Assembly: GCA_029204225.1 (NCBI GenBank)
Contig: MU832585.1
Location: 1-64,000, forward strand
Direction: 5' to 3'
From: Diphasiastrum complanatum
Taxonomy: Eukaryota; Streptophyta; Lycopodiopsida; Lycopodiales; Lycopodiaceae
Length of the DNA stretch: 64,000 bases
The position numbers and the translations under genes are program-made. This document shows positions 10,699 to 22,590 of the stretch, piece by piece; the first letter of the stretch is position 1; each line of letters opens with the position of its first letter. The notes beneath the pieces were generated by a model that was given only the letters and a program-made list of their open reading frames with translations, was not told the DNA's origin and made no database searches.

Positions 10699-13237
10699 GA
10701 GCAGCAGTGGTGTTGATTTTACGTTTTACTTCGCCCATGATAAAGGTATAGATTGGGCTGCTCAAGAGTCAGTCATACAAGGAGGAGAGAACCCCATGTC
10801 ATCCCATAATATCTTTTCATAAAATTCCGAAGTGTTACTAATCTTATTTAGTTCAAGCATTCAAATTAGAGATATTAAAACTAGAGGGAAGAAATAGGCT
10901 CAGCGAGCAAAAGAAATGGGCTGGACTGAAAGGGGAGAAAGCTGGTCCAAAGTTCAAACCTCTTGCTGCAGGGGGTATGGGTTTTCCTGGCTAGGGGAAC
11001 GTTTCTCCATGTTCCCCTGTTGGGGCCCTGCTAGTTCCTAGGGGTGAAATCTCGTTTCTTGGCAACTATGCATGCACTCTTCTGATTGAGATGCTTTTAC
11101 TAATGGTATCACTATTGTGATGCAATATCTGCCGTGATTTCAAATTGACACTAAGGTTATCTGCCAGCCGAATGAAAATTAAAACTGGATAAGAAGTTCA
11201 CCTCCAATATGAGGATGGTGCAAGTCCTTTTTGAGTGCAACTGTTGGCTTCTTACGAGAATCCAATCTATTGATTTTAAACTCCATATCATGGCACCTTC
11301 TAGTCATAGATGCATTTGTTTATCTGGAGGGGTTGAAAACCAAAATGGTAGGACATTTACTTCCATCCATAACACTGAGAAGTTTAGAAGTTGTTATTTT
11401 CCTCTGTTGGCTTTCAACCTATATTTGTGTTCATGTTTTGTTGCCTACATGATCTTATCATTTACAAAGCATTGCGACAGTTTCTTCTTTGATATTCCAA
11501 AAGTGTAAAGGAGAAAGACACACACATGTGAGAGCTTAGAGAGTTAGCGAGACTCTTGGCACTTAATCCTCATATGCTCTAAATTTGTAACTTAAAGCTT
11601 TGTCTATGCAAAAGTTTTGCAAGCAAAGCAAAAAACTGGTAAACCATATTCGATCCTTTAAATTTATGGTCCTTTAAATATATGAAAGCAACGTGGATAC
11701 ATTGCATGCTTGTCATGTGTTTCTACTCTTTGATGACTTAAACATGGATATATCATTTGGTTAATGCTATGCACAATGGACTTGATAGTCTAACTTTTAG
11801 CTAGCACCTACTTATAGCCAACACAAGGGCTTCAATTCTTAAGAGAGACTCTTACGTAGCTTTCGTCATTTACTACGATTTTAGGAATGTTGCGAAACAT
11901 AGAACTATTGCTAAATGAGTCCACGTATCCAAACCAAAATGTACATTAGTTTGTTTGCGTGGCATGATTATTAAGATCAAGGCAAGCGTCTCAAGCATTT
12001 TTTTCTCCTTTTTGATAGGTATATGTAATTATTGATCCATATTCTAAGGGACTATAAGCTATGGGTTCACCTATTATTGCAAAAAAATTTGATTCAATTT
12101 TGAAAAATGTTTTGAGTCTTCAAGGTTCAACTCAAGAGATGAGCTCCTTTTGAGAGAAGCCATGGTTAACGTGTGGATGGTTCAATATCGACATCAAGTA
12201 GGTAAATGCCCAGTTTTGAAGTGCCTTTGTTCAAGATGACAAGTAAAGTTGCAAGCCTTGCCTACATGAAGATCTCATACATTTGTGCAAGCCGGAGATC
12301 TTGCTCGAGATTTAATGCTAATTTGTAGAGTTTAAAATTCTACATCAAGATTACAATAAAGAATGTAGGTTATTTTGTTTGTGGACAAAGTTAGGATTTC
12401 TTGCTTGCCATGCCTGGAGTGCTTGGGAGTGGAATTAAAATCAACAATCAAATCAATTGCATGATGGAGTAACTCAAATTTTTTATCTTGGATCTAAATA
12501 TGCTTTGTTCTTGAATGATACTTGGAGCTCAAGGAATAAATTTATGCAAGTCACAATATAACCATTAGAGAAAGTTCGAGTTTGAAGAGACCTTTGAAAA
12601 AGATGCATTTTTATTTATTTTTCTCATTTGTGTTGCCATGTGGACCAATAGAAACATCGATATCAAGCTTCTACGTGACATAGCTTGTCTCAAATAAAGA
12701 TAGAACAAGAAATCTTATGAGACGAGAAATGGCACAAGACCCAATTTTTTTTTGTGAGCTTACAATTTTTTGAAAATCAAGTAATTTCTAAATCCTAAAT
12801 TCAAAAATGAATTTATTATTTTGCAAGATTGTATATTTTGCAAATATTTAAAATTTGGACGAAGTATTGCAAAATATTTTTAAAATTTTACACTAAAATG
12901 GCTCAAAAAATTAAAATATCATTTGTGTGCAATTTGTTATTATGAAAAATAGTTGTTAAATTAAGCAAGTGATTGTAAAATTTTAAAACTTATTTTTTTA
13001 AATTAAAAAAACAACAAAAAACACTTTAACATAAATTTGATAACTTGTTTATAATTTGATATTTGTATTTTAAGAATCAAGTAAACTAAACAAATCTAGT
13101 TTTCAAAAAGACATGCTAAATTTCTAACAAATATGATTCAACAATAAAATCATTTACTAAAAACATAATTAAAAACATCTAAGAAATAAACAATTTGTAC
13201 ATAAATACAATAATCTTTCGAATAAAAGAGATTTCTT
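10699..13237. other. Non-coding spacer after the PPR gene, AT-rich end
   Basis: The first few hundred bases should include the PPR 3' untranslated region. I see no convincing gene: frames at 11209-11508 have random composition. From about 12740 to 13240 the sequence is strongly AT-rich with many A or T runs. No repeats with clear ends were found. Confidence 0.5.
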
Positions 13238-13640
13238 TTAAAAAAATAAAATTGTGTTGAATGTCTTCAAATTACATAGTCTCAAATATTCATACAATAA
13301 AAAATTCTCAATTAGATCATTTGGATCTGGAGAAACAACCCTTCCAACCTCCATGTCTGTTAGAGGTGTTGTCCCGTCTTGAAGAATAATTTCTTCAATA
13401 ACATTATAGCTTTGCTCAACGACACCTCGACCAGTTCTCCTTCATCACCAACGACACCATTGGCAGGTGGTTGAGGCTCCTTAACGAATGGAGCGATACC
13501 GTCCTCAGAGGGGCCCAACTTACCAATTTCTTAAAACTTGTCAGGCAAAACTGAAATACCACCTAGCCTCATCTTAACAAAACTTGCTAAACTCTCATCT
13601 AATTCTATAGCCGCAACAGTCTACCCTTTTGGATAGCACA
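13238..13640 (-). pseudogene. Unrecognised gene relic
   Basis: The minus strand carries three consecutive protein-like stretches broken by lesions. First (13640 to about 13515) an acidic segment containing A-A-I-E-L-D-E-S-L-A-S-F, closed by a TAA. Then, one frame over, a segment with P-F-V-K-E-P-Q-P-P-A-N-G. Then, after another shift near 13430, E-Q-S-Y-N-V-I-E-E-I-I-L-Q-D-G continuing to about 13238. Composition is that of a real protein rather than random frames. I do not recognise a family. It may be a host gene fragment or a lost transposon ORF, and it lies 350 bp from the copia element's 3' end. Confidence 0.4.
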
Positions 13641-13993
13641 TGCACTAGTAGTGCCACTACCACTAATAAATAAATCTCAAAATCCAATCCGCGGGATGAG
13701 AACACATTTTAATCTTTTTACTTACAAGCTGTTGTGGCTTTTGATATGGACAAGCCACAGAACCAGTCATCAGATTTTTAAGTTTTTTTTGTCAAGAGTC
13801 ATGCTTGGTAGGTGCATGGTAGATACAAATCTCATCATAAATCAAGGCCTAGATCCTACAAAGTAAGAATCACTACCAAATGGACACAACCACTCCTCTT
13901 GACTCATGGTAACCTACATTAGGTGTGGATTGACAAGTGGCACTTTGGCCATTCAAGTGTCTAACAAAAAATATTAACAAAATATACAATATT

Positions 13994-15601
13994 CTACATG
14001 GCTAGATTTGCCAATGTAGGCAATTTTTCACACTCCTCCTCAAATCTAGCTTTGGAAACATCAATACTTTTATCAATCACTCCAATTGAAGATCTAAGAT
14101 TGACAAATGAATCTTTAGGTAAAGATTTAGTAAACAAATCAGCCAAGCAAATAGATGATGACACATGTTGGAGCTTGATCTCTGTGGCTTGCACTTTCTC
14201 TCTCACGAAATGATGAGCAATTTCGATGTGTTTGCTCCTTGCATGGAATGTAGGATTAGTTGCAAGTGATTGGGCTGATTGGCTGTCACAATAGATGACA
14301 GGAATCTCCTCCTCCATGAAACGAAGCTCCACCAATAGCCTTTTGAGCCACAAGACCTCCTTGCATGTTGATGTCAAGGCCTTGTACTCGGATTCTGTGG
14401 AAGCTAAGGAGATGGTATCTTGCTTTTTGGAAAGCCATGATACCACTCCATCACATAGAAAGGTGGCAAAAGCACTTGTTGATCTTCTACCCACTTTGTC
14501 ACCTGTAAAATCTGAGTCACTATAGGCTCTTAAGCTAAGATTAGTCCCTCTATACAAAATGCCAACTTTCTTAGTAGATGAAATGTATCTAAGAACTCTT
14601 TTGGCCATCTTCCAATGTGAAACTAGAGGACTTTGCATGAATTGGCTTAACTTTCCAACACTATAACTAAGATAAGGTCTAATTATAGTTAAATAAATCA
14701 AGGAGACAATAAGCCTTCTATATAATGTGATGTCCTCAAAGGATACTTCATCACAATCAATAGATGCTTTTACATGTTGCTCCATTGATGTCTCAATGCC
14801 TTTACAATTCTTCATTCCAAATCTATCTAGGATGGATGTAGCATATTTAGATTGACAAATGAAGCTAAAATCACATCCTCTAATAACCTCTATTCCAAGA
14901 ATGACGTTTAATAGGCCAAGATCTACCATTTTAAACTCTTTTGCCAAAGCAATTTTTACATCTCTAATTCCATCTAGATCATTACCACTCAAGATAATGT
15001 CATCTACATACAAAACAAGAATAATGATCATGCCATCATGAAATCTTATGTACAATGATGGATCATAGGCACTCATTACAAAACTGATGGAAATGAGAAA
15101 AGAGTTTAGCCTAGAGTACCATGCTCTAAGTGCTTGCTTGAGCCCATAGAGGCTCTTCTTCAAGAAACACAGCTTTCCTTCATGCTTTGCCTTGATGAAG
15201 CCATCGGGTTGCCTCATGTAGATTTCTTCCTCCAAATAACCATTGAGGAAAGAATTTGTGAAATCAAGTTGGAATAGCTCCGAATTGAAGGTTGTAGCAA
15301 GGCTAATGATCAACCTGATAGTAACAAGCTTAGCCACAGGAGCAAAAATCTCATCATAATCAATGTCTTTGGTTTGTAAGAATCCTTTTGCTACAAGCCT
15401 AGCTTTATGCTTACTTATTGATCCATCTTGATTATACTTCAATATAAATATCCACTTGCAATCAAGAGGCTTCTTCCCTTGAGGAAGATCCATAAGATCC
15501 CAAGTATGATTCTCAATGAGAGCATCATACTCTACTTGCATAACATCCATCCAACTTTTAGACTTACACGCATCTTCATAGCATGTTGGCTCATCTAACA
15601 T
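13994..15601 (-). pseudogene. Copia reverse transcriptase and RNase H
   Basis: 535 open codons. The RT begins around residue 1-50 with the C-K-W-I-F-x-L-K-Y motif, then K-A-R-L-V-A-K-G-F, Q-L-D-F-x-N-S-F-L-N-G (usually D-V-x-x-A-F-L-x-G) and catalytic Y-V-D-D at 198-201. RNase H follows with Y-S-D-S-D-F and a late H-I-E-I-A-H-H-F-V-R-E motif. All the catalytic motifs I could check are intact. It is fused in the ancestor to the integrase, but here a frame break near 15600 separates them, so the polyprotein is no longer made whole. The last 20 or so residues are read from the polypurine tract and LTR. Confidence 0.9.
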
Positions 15602-17147
15602 TGAAGTAAAAAGGTGTAAGATGTGAAAGATGATGAGCCTTCCCTTTGATCACCTTGACCATCATAGGTGAGCCTAAATGGCTCGGATCTTGCCCTTGTA
15701 GATTTTCTTGGAGTTCTTAGAGTTCTTGCATCTTGAGGTGGATCCTCAAGTTCTTCTTCACTTGGAAGATCCTCCTCCATCCTAGCATGATCCTTGGCAT
15801 CAAGATGATTAGTAGCATTATCATCCAAATCACATGCATGTCCTTCATAAAAAATAAGATCCCTACTCACTATCACCTTGCTAGTGATGGGATTGAAGAC
15901 TCTATCTCCTTTGCTATTCTCACCATATCCCACAAAGATGCCTTTGATGGAGGTTGCATCATCCTTCTTCCTTGTATCCAAGGATTGGTGTACATAGTAA
16001 GTGGATCCAGAAACTTTGAGATCCTCGAGATTGGGCTTCTCTCCAAATAGAGCTTCAAATGGTGTGATTCCTCCAATGGCTTGGTTAGGCAATCTGTTGC
16101 ACAAATAATTAGCACAAGTTATTGCCTCACCCCAAAATGGTTTGGGTAGAGAAGCATCTAGCCTTAAGGCTTAGAACACTCACAAAGAATTCTATTTCTC
16201 CTCTCACTCACTCCATTTTGTTGAGGGGTGTATGGACATGACAACTCCTTCTTTATGCCATTAGAACTACAAAAGTCAATAAACTTATTGGAGATATATT
16301 CACCTCCATTATCACTCCTTAATACCTTAATCTTGGTACTAAGTTGATTTTCTACCAAATTCTTGAACTTTACAAAAGAATCAAACACCATTGATTTGCT
16401 AGACAAGAGGTACATCCAACAATATCTAGAATAGTCATCAATGAAGATTACATAATACTTCGCACCACCATTAGACTCATGTGAAAAGCTATGAACATCC
16501 GAATGGATGAGTTCAAGAGGAGAGCTTGATCTTGATGTAGATCTTGAGAAGGGTATTTTGTGAGCCTTTGAGAGGCTACATGCTTCACATATCTTCCCAC
16601 ACTTTGACAAATGCTTGGGGAGTCCAACTGCAAGCTCCTTTGCACACATAGATTCCATGACTTTGAAGTTGGGGTGGCCCAACCTTTTGTTCCATAGTTC
16701 CACCTTTGATAACTCCATCTTTGCCAAGTTAACACTCTCCACTGCAATATTAGCATCAAGCTTAAACAATCTACCTTGCTTAAAGCCTTTGGCTATACAT
16801 TCATCATTTCTAAGGATGGAACAAACTCCATGCTTAAATTGTACATCAAGGCCATTATCCATTAATTGGCCAACACTAAGCAAATTCTTGGTTAACTTAG
16901 GAACATAAAGAACATTCTCAAGATTCGTCCTTTTGGATGATCCAACATACAATGGAATGGTTCCTATTCCACTTATCTTACATTCTTGACTACTTGCAGT
17001 ATAGATTGATCTATGTAAATCATTGTAAGAAAGTAAAGTGGAGAAAATGTTCTTTTGATATGTCATGTGGGAACTAGACCCACTATCAATCCACCAAGAA
17101 TCATTGGTGTTGCTCTTGGATGATGGTGGTTTGTTGGAAACCATCAA
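15602..17147 (-). pseudogene. Copia protease, GAG-pre-integrase and integrase
   Basis: From the minus-strand start at about 17147: a protease motif W-W-I-D-S-G-S-S-S-H-M, then the pre-integrase zinc finger (W-N-K-R-L-G-H-P-N ... C-x2-C-S), then the integrase core with F-I-D-D-Y-S-R-Y, the second Asp in L-R-S-D-N-G-G-E-Y and the Glu in Q-Q-N-G-V-S-E-R. The D,D,E set is therefore present. A stop and frame change near 16150 break the frame; it resumes at 16104 with A-T-P-F/T-P-F-E-A-type sequence and a polar linker to RT. Confidence 0.88.
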
Positions 17148-18012
17148 GGATGACTCTGTTTCATCCTCCTCCTCCTGATGTGCAATGTTGCTTTGTTTGC
17201 TCTCTTGTGCCTTCTTCTTCTTGAGACATTCTGATGCAAATTGTCCTTTCTTTCCACAGAAAAAACATTTGTACTTGGACTTTTCTTTGATCTTGCCCTT
17301 TGAGCTTGAAGCCTCATCCTCCTCCTTGGTCTCCTTGAAGTGCTTCTTCTTGCCATTGGTCTTCTTCTTGCCTTTGAATGAGAATTAGCTTTCTCATCAC
17401 CATCTTGCAGAGAAATAGCATTCATTCTTGCATTGGTATGCATCATCCTACACTCTTCAGCCACTAATACACTGTGAAGCTTTTCTATAGTGGGCAAAGT
17501 GTCTTGGATTGCAAAGCTTTGGACCAAATTTGAAAAGTCACTTCCTAGACCATTAAGGACAATTTGAACAAGCTCACCATCTTGAATCTCTCTCCAATGG
17601 AAGTTAACTCCCTATTGAGAGACTTGATTCTGAGCACATAAACGTGTGCATTCTCAACACTCCTCTTCATGCTTTGTAGAATCTGATTCCTAAGCATGAG
17701 AACCCTCAAAATGTTACTAGACTCATAGATTGATTTTAAAGATTCCCAAGCCTCTTTAGCATTGGTACAAGCTGATACTTCTCTCAATAAATCATTGCTT
17801 ACATTCATCTTTACACAGTGAAGTGCAAGCCTAGATATTCTCTTGTATTTAGCTAACTCCTGTGCACCTAGAGGTTCATCTTCATCATCAATTAGAAACT
17901 CATAGAGATCCTGGAACAACATGAGTGACTCCATCCTCACTTTCCAAATAGCATAATTAGTAGAATTCAACCTCTCACTAGCTTCTAGAAGGTATGCTCT
18001 AGCAGATCCCAT
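17148..18012 (-). pseudogene. Copia gag with zinc knuckle
   Basis: Starts at ATG 18012 with a copia gag N-terminus (A-Y-L-L-E-A-S-E-R-L-N, I-W-K-V-R-M-E-S-L) and a UBN2-type capsid segment to about 17545. A frame change near 17530 leads to a second segment, and another near 17385 to a Lys-rich stretch with a CCHC knuckle at about 17240-17285 reading C-F-F-C-G-K-K-G-Q-F-A-S-E-C. The His of C-x2-C-x4-H-x4-C is Gln here, which should weaken zinc and RNA binding. The same N-terminus recurs in the fragment at 24262-24379. Confidence 0.85.
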
Positions 18013-18634
18013 CCTATTAGTGGAATTCTACACACAAGATATAAAGTTTGTTTGAACTTGAAGCTCACAAAGGTTTCTAACTTGCAGTGTTTCACTCAAA
18101 TGTTGACTTCTAATCCAACAGATGGACTTGTAATCACAGTTCTATCACTCCCTCACAAAGTTGGAATGAAGATAAGATGATGTGAAAACTACTCTCAAGC
18201 AAATCTTGCCAATCTTGGCTATTTTTGGACAATAGAATGACTCTATCTCTCTCTTTCACTTTGATGTACTTTCAAGACCTGTTTTCCACTTTAAGAAGGT
18301 CTGAAATCAGCCTAGATTAATTATTTATGATGAAACAAATTCAAAAACTAATTAATGGCAAGTGATCTTGGTAGCTTATCTTAGGATTTGCACCAAAAAT
18401 TACATCAAACTGACTCTAGATAAAATTATAGTGATCCAATGAATATGGGGTTTTAAATGCTAGTTTAGAGTTGCCCACATGTGAACAGTATGGATGTTGA
18501 TCCACAAGGAGTTTGGGATCTAATCCCCTCACCAATTCCAGAATACCAGCTCGCCCTTCCAATACTAGCTTTTTGCACCAAAAACTTGCTAAAACTGGAT
18601 TAGTTTCAAACATTAATCAATAGCCTTGTACTTG

Positions 18635-18646
18635 GCTTTGATACCA
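18635..18646 (-). promoter_or_regulatory. Copia primer-binding site
   Basis: Minus strand TGGTATCAAAGC, one mismatch from TGGTATCAGAGC, the site complementary to the 3' end of initiator tRNA-Met used by most plant LTR elements. It directly follows an LTR ending in TTTCAACA (plus strand TGTTGAAAG at 18647). Confidence 0.85.
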
Positions 18647-19124
18647 TGTTGAAAGTACAGTACTATGGACCATAAATGGATCTTTGAATGATCCACACGG
18701 TTGATTGTGTGCTTGTTAAACAATCTATCATATACTAGTCATCAGAAAACAAGATCTAGTTTAGCAGCTTGATAGAAAACAAGTAGAGACAATCAGAGCA
18801 TTGATAAAAAAAAACTATAATCCGAGTTCCCACATGTGAAGATCAGGTTGTAGTACGGCCTGTAGACAAATTTTGAAGTGTGCCAAAGCTTAGTTACATT
18901 GGAAACAATCACAATCACCATACATAGAGAGAAGACCTGCTATGCTAAGCATGGGTCTCTCAAATGCCAAACTTGTACTTAAAAGTGATAAAAACTTATT
19001 CTAAGCATGAATAATGATGTCAAAAATAACAATTTAAGAAATAGTTAAGAACAAACACCCATTCTTGGCATAAACAGTGTCGCAAATTGGTAATTTCAAA
19101 TTAAAATTTGTAAAAAGACCTTAC
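18647..19124 (-). mobile_element. Remains of the copia 5' LTR
   Basis: The plus-strand TGTTGAAAGTACAG at 18647 is the inner end of the 5' LTR next to the primer site. The outer end is not clear; by about 19124 the sequence is inside an intron of the neighbouring gene relic. I found no target duplication. Confidence 0.5.
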
Positions 19125-20965
19125 CATATCCCTGAATAAAATAAGAAATCTTTGAAGCTCTTCATCCTTTGAGCTGTTTGGGTACAGCCTTTGGCATTCC
19201 TCCCAATCCTTGCAGTTGAGGCTCTTTACCATAGCCCCTTGCACTTTCATGAAAAGCTTGTGTCTGAAAAAAATGATTAGATTCAAGCTTTTTGCATATG
19301 AGTTAAAAATAAGAATCTTGAATTAAAAAATCAAGATCACCTTTGAAATTCATTTTCCATCTCAGCAAGGCTGAGCTGTCTTTCAACAACTCTCGACATG
19401 ACACTCACAACAACATCCTTTGATGAGATGCCTTGCATATTCTTCCATTCTGATATCCCCATATCTTGGGGGATGGGGGCAAGAGTGGATGTGGATTTTG
19501 TTTTGGTGGAGGACGACCCTTTTGGAAGTTGTCCATTTATTTCAAATATGTCCCACTTGTCAAAAATTTTATCGACAAGGTTCCAGACCTTAAACAAAAT
19601 TTTTTTGTTAAAGGATTTTATATTGATTTAAGAACATGAAATAACAAAAAAAATCATCACAGAAATGTCCTGCCCTTTTCGGAAGCCAACTAGAAAAAAT
19701 TATCATACTTCACAAGTGAGGAGGCATGATTTTTTTTATCAAATGATAGCCCAGTCTCCTGTGCACAAAGGCACTTCAATTGTATGTTTGTTTTATTCTC
19801 TTCTTTGTGAAGCCTCAGGTAATCCTTATGAAAAATTCTGACTCGTTGAGTAACTGTCATCTTAAACTTGTAATTCTGGTCGATATTATGATCCCAGGCA
19901 AGGAGCTTGGCTTCCTCAACTGTCAGCTCAAACTATAGCAGTAACTTGTCTAAAAGACTGTACATGAGGATACTCAATGGAGAGCTCCTTTCTAGCTTGC
20001 AAGCTGCGAATGCTGCCCAAAACAAAAAAATTTAGGTATCTATACATTGAATATCAAAATCTGCCACTGTCGGCGGACAATCAACAAGATCAACAAGGAC
20101 AATGAACGGGGTAACTATGGCTTCGGTGTGGTCCTTGAATTTTATCTTTAAATTATGTACATGGGGACTTGTCACTGGTGGCTGGCTCAATAGGGGGCCT
20201 ATCTCATTGTTCTATATCAAGAATGAATGTTGTGGCTTGAATTTTTTTGGTCTCATGAATCATCGAGCACATTTTTGCTACAACCCTACTTGCCGGCTCA
20301 AGATTTATTCTTTTCCCAGGTAGATTTAAATTGGAATTCTAGGGATGACGTTTCTTCAAGGAGCTAGGATGTGTGCCCTTGGGAGTCACGGATCTATAGC
20401 ATCTCGGTTTAGATGGGGAGGAGGCATCTTGGATTTTCTCCAAAGTGCTTCTTTGGAGTTGACATTAGCCATGTTCCAGTAGTGGAATCAAGTGTTTGGT
20501 TGTCTTTTGGAGAAGAGGAAGCCAAGCTCTTGCGAGAGGGTAATGATTTCACTGATTTATTAAGCGCAAGGTCCTCTTTTTTCTCTAGGGCTTCAGCGGC
20601 CATTAGTACTACAAATTTCAATGTCAGAAAAAAAAAATAACAATCATTTAAAAAAAAAACCATACTCATGCTAAGCATAAAGAGCAAACCAATACTCGAA
20701 TTTTAATCAAAAAGAGACTGAACTTACAATCAGCTTCATCGTCGAAGAAATTTCGTACTATGGCATGCTCACAAAGATGGATTTTCATGAACCCATTCTC
20801 CAGAATGTACAAGAAAACCTTCTTGTCAAGTTTCCTTATCACAATGTTTATAAAGCCATCATCCTCGTCTGCAACCGCTACCTTCCAAAGCACGTGTCCT
20901 TGACGACCCTTTTCCAAAAGTATCAACAGTCCAGAAGAAGAGATTAGTGAGTTTCTGGCTCTCAC
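19125..20965 (-). pseudogene. Multi-exon gene relic of unknown function
   Basis: Candidate exons in minus-strand order: 20965-20728 (donor GTAAGT at 20727), 20608-20412, about 20240-20046, 20012-19714 (donor GTGAAG), 19588-19341 (donor GTGATC) and 19263-19125 (donor GTAAGG). Acceptors are TTTGTAG before 20608, TTTAAG before 19588 and TTTTTCAG before 19263. Phases agree across 20728/20608, 19714/19588 and 19341/19263, with introns of 119, 125 and 77 bp. That is strong evidence for a real spliced gene. It is broken: TAG at 19933-19935 inside an exon, a stop at 20409-20411 unless an unseen donor precedes it, and no further exons before the copia LTR. The 20046/20012 gap (33 nt) is too short for a plant intron, so that junction is doubtful. 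The protein is charged, with Lys-rich and Ser-rich parts; I do not recognise it. Confidence 0.6.
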
Positions 20966-21668
20966 AACCCTTGGTAAATTAAAACATGTGCTTAGTCATA
21001 TCTACATTCTGAAGATTCGAAGGGTTTATTAGGCGGACGAAATTTGAGCTGAGCCATTTGACTGTCTGATTGATGGACATTATGCAAAACAAGATGGACA
21101 TATACCTTGGCTCTTCCTTAGGAAGATTGCACTTGGGTGAATTCCCAAGTTATAACCACGTAAAATTATATGTAAATAAAAGTCAAGTTTCACCCTTGTA
21201 CCACCTACCTCCCACCTACTTTTTCACATGCATTCTATGCTATTTGACACCTAGAATTGGGTGCCCTCCTACACTCTCACTTCATATGCCAAATCATCAT
21301 AATAACTCTCCCAAGCTAATACACATCATCCATTCACCCTCTCTAACTAATACACCTCATCCATGCACTCCACTTCATCCTCAGTCCAATTGGAGTCTCC
21401 TCACACCTCATGCACTTGAACTTGACACCTCACTCACTTTGAAAGGACTCTTGACTCTCTATATAAGTGGAAACGCGCCCCACTACCAAGAGGATTGAAG
21501 GATGATGCATCCAAGCTCTGCCCATTTGCTGTTTGTTGTATATAGGTGCTTTGGAGAAGAGGATTGAGGCATTACCTCAAGGAGGCTATGCTATTTTGTG
21601 AATTGCAGGATTTTTGGAGCTCAAACCCTCTTGAATTTCTATCTCTCTTTCACATCACACACACAAAC

Positions 21669-21832
<164 letters not shown>

Positions 21833-21904
21833 TCTCCTGAAACCATGGTATGCTCTTGATTCTGTTATCCATATGTAAGAATGGTTGATCAGTACCATTG
21901 CATG

Positions 21905-22250
21905 TCAGGCTATCTGTGGCCTAATGTCCATGCATGTTAGATCTAAATCTTGCATGTCATGCTATCTGTGGCCTATTGTCCATGCATGTCAGATCTAAAG
22001 CTTGCATGTCATATTTGAAGCTTGCATGTCAGGCCATATGTGGCCTGTTGTCCATACATGTCAGATTTGAAGCTTGCATGTCACACCATGCATGGCTAAT
22101 GACCATGCATGTCACTTAAGACTATTGCATGTCAAGAATCTATGAACCCTCATGATTGCATGTCAAGAATCTAAGAACCATCATGTTTGCATGTCAAGAA
22201 TATAAGATCCATTTTGATTGCATGTCAAGAATCTAAGATCCAACATGATT
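21905..22250 (+). repeat. Two tandem repeat blocks built on GCATGTCA
   Basis: Block 1 (about 21905-22085): three units of about 51-71 bp, each holding TGTGGCCT, TGTCCATGCATGT and AGCTTGCATGTCA. Block 2 (22124-22247): four units of exactly 31 bp starting at 22124, 22155, 22186 and 22217, each (A/T)TTGCATGTCAAGAAT plus 15 nt, with a fifth partial at 22248. GCATGTCA is common to both blocks, suggesting stepwise growth from one short motif. Confidence 0.9.
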
Positions 22251-22577
22251 GCATGTTGGAAGGATTAAGACTTATGAAGAAACTTCCATGCTTCTGTTAA
22301 GCTAGATATGGAATTAAGATCATGGAAAGGAACTAAGTTAATTTGATGTTCCTACTTAGAGACCCCTATTGTAATCCATTGTATATGTAATTGGCATTGT
22401 TGTGTGAATGAATTTATGAGATGCTTTGTTTTCAAGTATTAATTTCCAAGTCTATTTTGATTTAAAGTCTTATTTGATTTTCATTTAAGATTTAAGACTT
22501 GCTTTATGTGAATGATAAGCCAATAAGTCTTTTGGCCTTTAAGAATTAGGACTGGCCTTCACCCTAGAGTTCACAGT

Positions 22578-22590
22578 TTGGTATTAGAGC
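22578..22590 (+). promoter_or_regulatory. Primer-binding site of a plus-strand LTR element
   Basis: TTGGTATTAGAGC, one mismatch from the initiator tRNA-Met-type site TTGGTATCAGAGC, 2 bp after the LTR end. Confidence 0.75.

Larger units (their letters stand above)
13994..18646 (-). mobile_element. Ty1/copia retrotransposon interior
   Basis: Minus-strand copia element in the order gag, protease, integrase, reverse transcriptase, RNase H, from primer site (18635-18646) to polypurine tract (14033-14044, minus-strand TTTGAGGAGGAG). Frames are broken only a few times (near 17385, near 17530, near 16150 and about 15600), so it is a fairly young dead copy. The last frame runs through the polypurine tract into the presumed 3' LTR, which begins TGTGAAAAATTG. 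I could not find that LTR start beyond 18647, so one LTR is truncated or the ends are misjudged. Confidence 0.88.

Noticed and set aside
11209-11508. 99-codon frame after the PPR gene
   Set aside because: Random composition, overlaps another frame, no motif.
20013-20045. 33-bp intron in the gene relic
   Set aside because: Borders and phase would fit, but it is far too short for a plant intron; the junction is left open.
22124-22255. CRISPR-like array of 31-bp repeats
   Set aside because: Units are contiguous without unique spacers and lie in a plant LTR.
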